Assembly: GCA_963716135.1 (NCBI GenBank)
Contig: OY970289.1
Coordinates: forward strand, 2,728,001-2,792,000
DNA: 64,000 nucleotides
Reading direction: 5' to 3'
From: CAVRAW01 sp963716135
Lineage (GTDB): Bacteria; Planctomycetota; Planctomycetia; Pirellulales; JADZDJ01
Numbering within the stretch: the first letter of the stretch is position 1; each line of letters opens with the position of its first letter. Both the position numbers and the translations under genes were made by a program. The notes beneath the pieces are model-generated. The model worked only from the letters and a program-made list of their open reading frames with translations. It searched no databases and had not been told where the DNA came from. Below, piece after piece: positions 21,874 to 29,345 of this stretch.

Positions 21874-23310
21874 ATGGCTCGCACAGCTCTTTGTGTCACC
21901 GCCGTCGTCGCACTGATGATATGCGCCGCCCCTCAGCGCGCCCCAGGTGCAGGAGCCTTTGGTCTGTTTTCCGGCAAGTCCGCCGGAGTTTTCACGGGCG
22001 CGTCGGAAGCGACCCCATGGAAGCCTCCCGCGGCGGTTCAGGCGGCGGCGGCCGGTTCCACCGTCGCTCCGCCAACGGCGGCACCGGCTTTTTCGCCCTT
22101 GGCTCCTGCCTCAACCAACCAGTCAACCGTTCCTTTCGATCCATTCTCGCAATATTACGCAACCGCTGCCCCCGGCTCTTCCACGACTCAAGCAGAGTCT
22201 TCCGGTTCGTCCAAGGGAGTATTTCAACTCGCCTCGCAGGAGAAACGCAACGAGCCGACTCCGGCGAAGCCGCCTCAAGACTCGCCGAATTCAGCCCCCT
22301 CCGTCCAATCGCCCACGCAGCAGTACATGCAGCAGACGCAGCGCTACATGGATAACGTGGAAGCGTTCTGCACCGATTGTGCCAAAGGCGCTCGAAGTGC
22401 CTGCAGCCTGGAAATGCCCTGCGATTGCTGCTGCCACGACGACCCCGACTGGTATGTCGAAGCCGATGCAATCTACGCAACGCGCAACAACGGCACGTTC
22501 AATCAAACGGTCGTTCTACAAGATAGCTCCGGCGACACGGTGCTGACCACGCACAGTCTCGACTTCGGCTGGGACGCCTGGGGCCCGCGCCTCTTCGTCG
22601 GAAAGCAAACCAGTTGCGATGGTGGCTGGGAACTGGGGTATCTCGGATTGTTTGGCGGCTCGACCTCTGTCCGCGCCGCGGACCCGGCCAATCTCGACAT
22701 CCCGACGCCGCTTTCCACCGCGGCCGACGATTTCAACGAAGCCGACGCGATGACCCTCTCCTGGAACTGGCACCTGAACAACGCCGAAGCGAACCTGTTT
22801 CGCCAGTACGGACCCGTCCAAATGTTGGCCGGCTTCCGCTATCTCAATCTCGAAGAGCACTTCAACATCAACTCCGAAGACTCCGACGGCGACGTCAGCG
22901 ATTACACCATCCGCACCAGAAACAATCTTTACGGCGGTCAAATCGGCGCTCGCACCTACTACCCGTGGAAGCGATTCCGCTTCGGCGTCACCGGCAAGGC
23001 GGGCGTCTTTGGCAACGACGCGCTGGAGCATCAGATTGTGTTCGACAACAACAACACAACTGTGTTGCGCGATGCCCAAGGCCGCGCCGGCTCGTGCTCC
23101 TTCGTCGGCGACGTGAATGCGTTTGTCACCGTGCAAATCTGCCGCCACTGGCGTTTGCGCGGCGGCTATTACTGGCTGTGGGCCACTCACGTGGCCCTGG
23201 CGCCTGATCAGCTTGATTTCAACGTCAACGCCGACAGCGGCACCGTCGTTCACAACGACGGCAATCTCTTTGTCCAAGGCGCTACCTTCGGCGTCGAAGC
23301 CGCCTGGTAA
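21874..23310 (+). CDS. BBP7-like outer-membrane beta-barrel protein
   Basis: Exported protein of 478 aa. A signal peptide (TALCVTAVVALMICAAP) is followed by a Pro/Ala/Ser-rich low-complexity stretch to about residue 150. A compact Cys-rich segment comes next (FCTDCAKGARSACSLEMPCDCCC), then a region with alternating beta strands to the C-terminus. Segments such as FGWDAWGPRLFVGKQ, VQMLAGFRYLNLEEHF and NLYGGQIGARTYY are typical of the large planctomycete BBP7-type barrel family, and the protein ends in an aromatic residue (EAAW) like many barrel proteins. Function is unknown; an outer-membrane location is inferred from fold type. A pilin-like or S-layer role seems less likely. Confidence 0.8.
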   Translation: MARTALCVTAVVALMICAAPQRAPGAGAFGLFSGKSAGVFTGASEATPWKPPAAVQAAAAGSTVAPPTAAPAFSPLAPASTNQSTVPFDPFSQYYATAAPGSSTTQAESSGSSKGVFQLASQEKRNEPTPAKPPQDSPNSAPSVQSPTQQYMQQTQRYMDNVEAFCTDCAKGARSACSLEMPCDCCCHDDPDWYVEADAIYATRNNGTFNQTVVLQDSSGDTVLTTHSLDFGWDAWGPRLFVGKQTSCDGGWELGYLGLFGGSTSVRAADPANLDIPTPLSTAADDFNEADAMTLSWNWHLNNAEANLFRQYGPVQMLAGFRYLNLEEHFNINSEDSDGDVSDYTIRTRNNLYGGQIGARTYYPWKRFRFGVTGKAGVFGNDALEHQIVFDNNNTTVLRDAQGRAGSCSFVGDVNAFVTVQICRHWRLRGGYYWLWATHVALAPDQLDFNVNADSGTVVHNDGNLFVQGATFGVEAAW

Positions 23311-23612
23311 GTCATCTAGGCCGGCGAGCCTCGATTCTAACCTCGCTCGCCCCGGCCGGTCGCAGATCGCAGTCTGCCCCGAAACCCACGTGCCTTGCGC
23401 TCTAAGAAAGCGGAGCGGATGGGACTCGCGATCTGCGTCTGCGCAACGCAAATGAAAATGCAGAGTTGTGACGCCAAGCCCGTCTCGCATTTGACTTTGT
23501 GATGTGTCACGAATGATCACGAAGTATCAAGGGCTCTCGTGATTTATCAAACTGATTGGCCCACTGAGTCAATCGCTTTCGGCCTGGCGAAGCCTTCGAA
23601 GAAAGGCTCGCC
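23311..23612. other. Intergenic region with imperfect hairpins
   Basis: About 300 bases between the barrel gene and the serine recombinase. It contains a GC-rich imperfect hairpin near 23321-23360 (GGCCGG...CCGGCC) and a longer imperfect inverted repeat around 23363-23445 (GCAGATCGC...GCGATCTGC). No gene is supported. The recombinase attachment site, if any, could lie here. Confidence 0.45.
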
Positions 23613-25573
23613 ATGTGTGCGTCTCATTTCTACGGCTCTTTACAGCCGCCCCTGCATCCCCGCAACGGCCGACGTCTGGAAATCTTGGCGGTGTGTCGAG
23701 TCAGTGATCCCGGACCGAACAAGCAGGACATTCGCTCGAACGATGACCAGGAAGCCTTGCATCGAAATTGTGTAGCCGCGAACACGAATTTGCCGTTCAC
23801 AATCACCGTTCTGGCCGGATCCGGCAGCGGTGAATGCCTTGAACGGAGCGAATACCTACAACTCATCGAAATGGTTGAGTCAGATCAGTTTGATCTGGTT
23901 CTTGCCGAGGGCTTGGGACGCATCGTTTGGCGAATCCACGCGCATTTATTTGCCGAATTGTGTGCTGATCACGCGGTGCGGCTGATATCGTTGAACGACC
24001 ATGTTGATACGGCACAAGATGGTTGGCAGCATCGTTCCATCTTCTCTGCCTGGCACCACGAGCGGTCCAATCGTGACACTTCGCAGCGTATCAAGCGAAC
24101 GCAACGTAGCCGATTCACGCCGGGCGGATGCATGGCGTGCTTGCCCTATGGCTATCTGAAGAAGCCGGGCGCTAAATCCGACACCGACGTAGAGAAACTT
24201 CCGGAAGCGGAAGAAGTCTACAAGGAGTGGTTCCGACGGCTTGACGACGGCGCTCTATATTCTGAAATCGCGGACTGGTTGAACGACCATGTCGTGCCAA
24301 CCGGGCCACACTGCCGCAGCGAAAAGTGGAACGGTCGGATAGTCGGCCGCACTACACACAACTGGATTTTGAAGGGATTGCGGTTCCGCAACAAACGGCG
24401 AAGTAAACGGCACAATACTTCGGGGAAATACATCACCGAAAAAGCCGACCCCAGCGAGTTGTTAACTCGACGAGTTCCGCACTTGGCGTTCTTCGATGAG
24501 GCGTATTATGACCGTGTGGTTGCCAAGGCGGATGCCCGCAACACCAAGTATCGGCGGAATGGCGACATTGGTCCTGATCCGTGTAAAAATCGCCCTAAGA
24601 AGCGAGTTCGGTTCCCCGGCCAAATCATCGATTGCGGCATCTGTGGCCGGCAGTTCGTCTTTGGCGGCCATGGCCAGACAGACCACCTGATGTGTTCCGG
24701 TGCGCGCGAGTACAAGTGCTGGAACGCCATTACGGTAGATGGTCCATTGGGCACTCAAACAATCTCAGAGGCTGTGTTTGCCCAGATACAGTCGATTTCT
24801 GATTTCGACCCCGCGTTCTTGCAGCAGGTAAATGCTGAGGCGAACCAGCGTGATTCAGAGCGGGATCAGCGGCTTCGCGAACTTGTTCGCAAGATCGATA
24901 GTACTGACCGCGAGATTTCCAACCTGCTGAAGTTCCTCAGGGCAGGGGATGAAAGCCCTAACGTCCGAGCCGAGCTTCAACGCCTCGAACGGCAGATGGT
25001 GGAGTGGCAATACGAAAAACAACAGATCGACCAAACGCCTCGTGACGGTTTGGTATTGCCCTGTGCGGACGAGATCAAGCATGCCGCCCAGGAAGCCTTC
25101 AAGAACTTGGCAGCCGAAAACTATGAATTCGGCAAACTTCTGCGGGCTGTCACAGGGCGGATCTTGGTTTGGCCATTTCGGTCAGTCGACGGGGGGGATA
25201 TCGGATTGCGTGCCAAGTTTAAGCTCCAAATCGCGAATCTGATCCCAGATAAACGTGTCCGTGAAGTTTTACAAAAACCATTAGAGAAAGTAATCGTGCT
25301 TGATCTATTTGAGCCACCACAGCGGATATTGTATCGCCACCAGATCATAGAACTGCGTAACACGATGACCGAACGCGAGGCCGCACAAGTAGTCGGAATA
25401 CGCGCACTGCTGCACAGCGGGCCGCGCGGCTGGACCGGCTCATGCGGCAGCAGGGCGTGACCGATCCCTACGTCCGTCTTATGGCGCCGCCTGGAGACTA
25501 TGGAAGGCTACGCCGCCACTTGCACGACCGCTACAATTTTGAGCCGCTGCTGGGCTATCCGTCCGAGTGGTAG
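23613..25573 (+). CDS. Large serine recombinase (frame broken near 25400)
   Basis: Site-specific recombinase of about 654 aa if the frame is repaired. The N-terminal resolvase/invertase domain has EILAVCRVSDPGP with the presumed nucleophile Ser31, a long arm ending LISLNDHVDTA, then a recombinase domain (CMACLPYGYLKK) and a zinc-ribbon-like part with CGICGRQF. A coiled-coil region rich in Glu, Arg and Leu follows. The frame from 23613 stops at 25460, but the neighbouring frame continues RTAAQRAARLDRLMRQQG and DPYVRLMAPPGDYGRLRR to a stop at 25573, the usual planctomycete C-terminus. One base is missing just before CGCGC at 25398-25405. A strong terminator follows the repaired stop and supports it. 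Confidence 0.85.
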
Positions 25574-25606
25574 TTCGCTGTCGCTTTCGTTTCCAGTCTG
25601 TTTTCA

Positions 25607-25644
25607 ACCGCCCTGTGTCGCATTTTCGAGACAGGGCGGTTTTT
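25607..25644 (+). terminator. Intrinsic terminator of the serine recombinase
   Basis: ACCGCCCTGT (25607-25616) pairs with ACAGGGCGGT (25631-25640), and the stem is followed by five T (25640-25644). It begins 33 bases after the repaired recombinase stop at 25573. Confidence 0.85.
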
Positions 25645-25681
25645 GTTGGCACAGACACCATTACGAAATCGCGAGACCACG

Positions 25682-25819
25682 ATGTTAAAAGACGAGAACC
25701 ACGAAACTGAAATCCAGGCTGTCCGAAAACGCTTACTCGACCTTCTTCGCCTTTTGGCCAAGGAAGTCGCACGGCGATTCACGCGTCAGAATGTTGATCG
25801 TCCATCAAAGAGGATGTGA
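25682..25819 (+). CDS. Small basic protein downstream of the recombinase (45 aa)
   Basis: A 45-residue frame, MLKDENHETEIQAVRKRL onward, predicted as one amphipathic basic helix (LLDLLRLLAKEVARRF). It lies between two strong terminators and so would need its own promoter. Short helical frames of this type occur after planctomycete serine recombinases, as far as I recall, and could act as recombination directionality or accessory factors; that function is a guess. No Shine-Dalgarno is obvious. Confidence 0.45.
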   Translation: MLKDENHETEIQAVRKRLLDLLRLLAKEVARRFTRQNVDRPSKRM

Positions 25820-25866
25820 GCGTGGAGCGCGGTCCGAAGAGGGATCCGCTTACTTTTCCGTTTAAG

Positions 25867-25909
25867 AGTACTTGAGGTGCCCTGCGCAGGCGCCTCAGGT
25901 ACTTTTTTT
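25867..25909 (+). terminator. Strong intrinsic terminator
   Basis: AGTACTTGAGGTGCC (25867-25881) and GGCGCCTCAGGTACT (25889-25903) pair over 15 bp with two G-U pairs, followed by seven T. It marks the right end of the recombinase unit. Confidence 0.85.
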
Positions 25910-26058
25910 AGCTGTCAGCGGTGGGACTTCGGAGAAGGCAGTGGGTACTGATAGCGCTGTCGCTTAATCGACAGGTAGCTGAGATGAGACTTAGTAAACG
26001 GTCGTTTATTAAAACGTCTCACAATTGATAAGTTGCTGAGACGATTTCGGAGATTAAA

Positions 26059-27972
26059 TTACTTGCGTCGCCGACGGGCAAAGGCCGCGACTCCGGCCAG
26101 ACCCAGTGCGGCCAGCAGCAAGGTGCTGGGCTCGGGCACCGGCTGGACGCCGCCACCCAACGGACTGCCGCCGGAGGTGGCGCCGGTGAGCCACAACGCG
26201 TAGTCGTCGGAGTTGTCCACCTGGCCGTCATAATTGAAGTCGCCAAACAGCCAGCCGCCTAACGCACCTTCACTGGTAGAACCGGTGAGCCACAGCGAGA
26301 AGTCTTCGTCAGCGTCCGTTATGCCGTCGAGGTTGGCATCCCCGAAGTAGGTGTACCGAATCAGGACGTCAGTATTGGTGGTCGATACGGCGCCGCCGGA
26401 GTCGGCACCACTCGGCCAAGAGCTGAAAAACGCACCGCCGCCGCCATCGTCGTTGTTGACGATCCCGATGGCCTTGTCTCCGTTTCCGTCGGTGTTCGCG
26501 GTGCTACTGCCGATGCCCTCACCCGCCCAAAAACCGGAGTACAACGAATTTGTGACCTGAGCGTTCAACGTGTTGTAGTCGCCGTTGTGCACGATCAGGT
26601 TGTTATCGGTGATGTCAAAAAAGGCGGTGGGAGTTGCGCCGCCGGCGATCGACAGCAAGTCCAACTGTACAGCACCGGATCCAGCAGCATTGGTGCTGGT
26701 GATGCCGGCTGCCAACTGAGTCGTGGCGGTGCCATTGATCGTCAGGTTGCTGTTGCCCAAGCCATGGTAATGTCCGACGACGAGCGTACCGGCGTTCACG
26801 GTGGTGCCGCCGGTGTAGGTGTTGTTGGTAGACAAGGTCAGCTTGCCGCTGCCGTTCTTGGTAAGGCCGCCGCTTCCACCGATGGCGCCGGAGCCACTAA
26901 TGGTGTAATCCGCACCGGAGCTATGGTTTACCGTCACTGAGGTCGGCGTCACCGAAGTATTTAAAGTCACTGCGTGATTGCTGGAATGGGAATCATCAAA
27001 ATTCACCGTATCTCTGTTGACAAATACCTCAGCGGTGGACAGATCAGTCCAGTTGGATGTGCTGGAATAATCCCATTGGCTGTTGGTGCTCGCTGTCCAG
27101 TAAATGGTTTTCGCACTACGGTTGAACTCTGTGTTTTGCACGAGCAAGTGGCCGCCGCCGGCTTCCGAGTAAGATCCGAATCCGGCATCGAAGTCGCTTA
27201 AGGTGCGGATTCCCATGGGGACGCCTGTAGTGTCCAAAGAAAAGTTGACAACCGAAGTCGCATTCAGTCCTGAGCCTGGATCGAAGTACAGTGATGCCAG
27301 GCCGGTCGACGAATCGTATCGCATCTCGTAGGTATAAAAGCTCTTGGCGATCACTTCGCTGACATTGCTTAATAGGGTCGCGTAGACCCCCTGCGAGAAG
27401 CCCGGTGCGCCATTGATCGCCTTTCGGCCCAGCGCATTCAAATTAAAAGTGCCGTTTCCGTTGTCGTGGACCGCCAGCTCGATGTCCCAAACCTTGAATC
27501 GCGTGGTACTGCCGTTAAAGTAGGGTGCCTGGTATTGAAACGAATTGGTCTCCTGGGTTCTGCCGCTGAAAGACTGGGTAGCCGCCCCATCGGTTAAAAT
27601 GGCGGCTTGCCAGGAGTAGGTCCAATTGATGCCCGACTTGTCACCAATGTTCTTATAGTAAAAGGTGGCTGCCGATTTCATCCCGTCTGAATCATCGCCA
27701 TCATCGGCGATGTCCAGCATCTCCCAGGAAAGCGGTGGACCGGCGTTGGAGCCCTCGAATGAACCTTCTTCAGGAGGCAGCGTCGTTCCCGGCGGTGGAT
27801 CGACCGACATACTTCCGGTGACGTAATCGGGCGACCGAGTCCAGCCTTGATTGAGCGGGCTGTCGGCGGTTGGGCCGGAGCCGGGGGAATAACTTGCCGG
27901 TGCTGCAGCATCACTCCGATCCACCACGCTATAGAACACTAACAACAAACTGCCGACGATCAGCATTCTCAT
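26059..27972 (-). CDS. Secreted PEP-CTERM protein with autotransporter-type repeat and dockerin-like segment
   Basis: Exported protein of 637 aa. A signal peptide (MLIVGSLLLVFYSVVDRSDA) precedes a domain of about 270 residues that is strongly similar to the N-terminal part of the protein at 29346 (shared GPTADSP-NQGWTRSPDYVTGS and GRKAINGAP stretches). Next come a region with one autotransporter-associated beta-strand repeat (LTKNGSGKLTLSTNNTYTGG and TTVNAGTLVV) and a calcium-type dockerin-like pair (FGDANLDGITDADE and FGDFNYDGQVDNSDD). The C-terminus is a PEP-CTERM sorting signal (VPEPSTLLLAALGLAGV then ARRRRK, residues 612-637). An exosortase/archaeosortase should cleave and anchor it; none is in this window. 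The gene has the shared inverted-repeat promoter. Confidence 0.85.
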   Translation of the reverse strand: MRMLIVGSLLLVFYSVVDRSDAAAPASYSPGSGPTADSPLNQGWTRSPDYVTGSMSVDPPPGTTLPPEEGSFEGSNAGPPLSWEMLDIADDGDDSDGMKSAATFYYKNIGDKSGINWTYSWQAAILTDGAATQSFSGRTQETNSFQYQAPYFNGSTTRFKVWDIELAVHDNGNGTFNLNALGRKAINGAPGFSQGVYATLLSNVSEVIAKSFYTYEMRYDSSTGLASLYFDPGSGLNATSVVNFSLDTTGVPMGIRTLSDFDAGFGSYSEAGGGHLLVQNTEFNRSAKTIYWTASTNSQWDYSSTSNWTDLSTAEVFVNRDTVNFDDSHSSNHAVTLNTSVTPTSVTVNHSSGADYTISGSGAIGGSGGLTKNGSGKLTLSTNNTYTGGTTVNAGTLVVGHYHGLGNSNLTINGTATTQLAAGITSTNAAGSGAVQLDLLSIAGGATPTAFFDITDNNLIVHNGDYNTLNAQVTNSLYSGFWAGEGIGSSTANTDGNGDKAIGIVNNDDGGGGAFFSSWPSGADSGGAVSTTNTDVLIRYTYFGDANLDGITDADEDFSLWLTGSTSEGALGGWLFGDFNYDGQVDNSDDYALWLTGATSGGSPLGGGVQPVPEPSTLLLAALGLAGVAAFARRRRK

Positions 27973-28038
27973 TTGCAGGGACCTTTCTGTCGTACGGACT
28001 ATTTACGTTCGCTGGTGTAGTGCCACTTCATGCCGACT

Positions 28039-28077
28039 GCACTGCATTAATATGACTAATGCAGTTGTTGCTGTCAA
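28039..28077 (-). promoter_or_regulatory. Promoter and inverted-repeat operator of the 637-aa PEP-CTERM gene
   Basis: On the minus strand TTGACA (plus 28072-28077), 17-bp spacer and CATATT (28049-28054) form a promoter. The -10 box lies in the centre of an inverted repeat whose perfect arms ACTGCATTA and TAATGCAGT (28041-28049 and 28057-28065) are 7 bp apart. The proximal edge is 67 bp from the start codon. The same arrangement recurs at 29249. Confidence 0.7.
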
Positions 28078-28231
28078 GCGATTAGCATCAAATCCTCAAC
28101 AAAGTCAGAAATCTATCTATGACCAGCCGCGATTTCTTCAATTCACCGGCCATCAAACGAACGAACCCTGCGCTCGCTTCGCGATTGCAGGGTCCGTTCT
28201 CACCTTGAAGTTCGCTTTGAGGATGCGGCGA

Positions 28232-28927
28232 TTATTTTTTTCGCAAACGGCCAATTCGACGACTCCCCAGGACTATTAATCCAAAGCCAATCGCCCCGAG
28301 CAAGACTGTCGCCGGCTCAGGCACCGGCGAACCTTGAATGACAACATTGTCGACACGATTGCTCCCGCTTGCAAGAACATTGGAACCAGTGAACGCAGTA
28401 GTCGAATTGTCCCTGATTCGGAAGTAAGCCGTCGCGGCGCCATCAAGATCATTAACGAGCGCGGTGAGGTGATTCGACGAATTATACGTACCGCTGCTCC
28501 AGCTTACGGCTGGGCTGAACAGGGAATACTGCGAACCGAAAGTGGTGAAGTTCGTGCCATCGGAACTGTACTGCAACACGAAATCGCGCGGACCAGTACC
28601 GCTTCCCGTTTGATCCCATTCGATGGTTACGCCCGTGAAACCGCTCGCATCGGCGACAAATTGATAATAATCGCCAACCTGCCACGAGTTCGTACTCCAC
28701 GAGTTCAAAGATCCGTTTCCTGCCGGAGCGCTGTATACAGTGCTAGAAGAGGCATGAAATGCAGTTCCCGTGCCGCTACCTATTTCTGGGGCAATTGGCC
28801 CGGCCGATGACGGCTTCGAAGTATCGAACGTCCAATCGGCGATTATTGCAGCCCGTCCATTCGCGGCAAGCGACAGAACTGCCAATGCGGCAATACAAAA
28901 TGAGGCACGCGTCGTTGTTCTTTTCAT
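28232..28927 (-). CDS. Secreted PEP-CTERM protein (231 aa)
   Basis: Exported protein with a clean signal peptide (FCIAALAVLSLAANGRA) and a single beta-rich domain with a jelly-roll look (WTFDTSKPSSAG, VTIEWDQTGSGTGPRDFVLQ, TAYFRIRD). It ends in a PEP-CTERM signal (VPEPATVLLGAIGFGLIVL then RRIGRLRKK, residues 202-231). The ATG at 28927 has GGAGC 8 bases upstream and gives the proper signal peptide; a longer frame to 29020 is not needed. Function is unknown; related small PEP-CTERM proteins are extracellular matrix or surface components. A degenerate copy of the cluster's operator lies 33 bp upstream. Confidence 0.8.
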   Translation of the reverse strand: MKRTTTRASFCIAALAVLSLAANGRAAIIADWTFDTSKPSSAGPIAPEIGSGTGTAFHASSSTVYSAPAGNGSLNSWSTNSWQVGDYYQFVADASGFTGVTIEWDQTGSGTGPRDFVLQYSSDGTNFTTFGSQYSLFSPAVSWSSGTYNSSNHLTALVNDLDGAATAYFRIRDNSTTAFTGSNVLASGSNRVDNVVIQGSPVPEPATVLLGAIGFGLIVLGSRRIGRLRKK

Positions 28928-28959
28928 TAGGCTTGCTCCAAGTTGCGGGTTTGCTAACC

Positions 28960-28988
28960 TAACTGACTTAACTGTAGCAGTGCAGTCA
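28960..28988 (-). promoter_or_regulatory. Degenerate inverted-repeat operator of the 231-aa PEP-CTERM gene
   Basis: TAACTGACTTA (28960-28970), a 7-bp spacer and CAGTGCAGTCA (28978-28988) match the TAACTGCATTA-N7-TAATGCAGTTA pattern in 9 or 10 of 11 and 8 of 11 positions. It lies 33 bp upstream of the start codon at 28927. No good -35 box is visible. Confidence 0.5.
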
Positions 28989-29239
28989 GACATCGTAATT
29001 GCTGTTGATTTCCAAAGCAAGCATTTTTTGAACTTTTTTCCCCAAGAAAAATTCTGCTCGTGAAAGATTCTCGTGCGAGGGGAATAGCAGCCCCAGGAAG
29101 CGTTGGCAGTTTTCCGAGAATTTGCTTGCTATCGGATGGTTGCCCAGTAATAATGCGCTTAGTGAACTGATACGATTAATGCAGTTACGGCAGATGCCCG
29201 TGGGAGGAAAAGAATCTTCGGGAAAGTTTCAAAAAAGTC

Positions 29240-29277
29240 TTGACGACCTAACTGCATTATATATATTAATGCAGTTA
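29240..29277 (+). promoter_or_regulatory. Promoter and perfect inverted-repeat operator of the PEP-CTERM/DUF1559 gene
   Basis: TTGACG (29240-29245), 16-bp spacer and TATATT (29262-29267) form a promoter. Overlapping the -10 box is a perfect 11-bp inverted repeat, TAACTGCATTA (29249-29259) and TAATGCAGTTA (29267-29277), with a 7-bp spacer of alternating T and A. A bound protein would block RNA polymerase. The edge lies 69 bp from the preferred GTG start. Confidence 0.75.
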
Positions 29278-29345
29278 ATGCACGGTGGTGCGACATGCCT
29301 ACAAACATTTCATTAACGCACCTTCGACAAACGGAGGGTCTTCAA

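Larger units (their letters stand above)
28928..29345. other. Divergent intergenic region with operator copies
   Basis: About 420 bases between two divergently transcribed PEP-CTERM genes. It holds the degenerate operator at 28960, a lone half-site TTAATGCAGTTA at 29176-29187, and the full operator at 29249. An in-frame ATG at 29295 extends the downstream gene, but the ribosome site favours the GTG at 29346. No other gene is seen. Confidence 0.6.

Noticed and set aside
22516..23520. Minus-strand frame of 334 codons opposite the outer-membrane barrel gene
   Set aside because: The plus-strand protein has a signal peptide and family features; the antisense frame lacks a sensible start and known domain.
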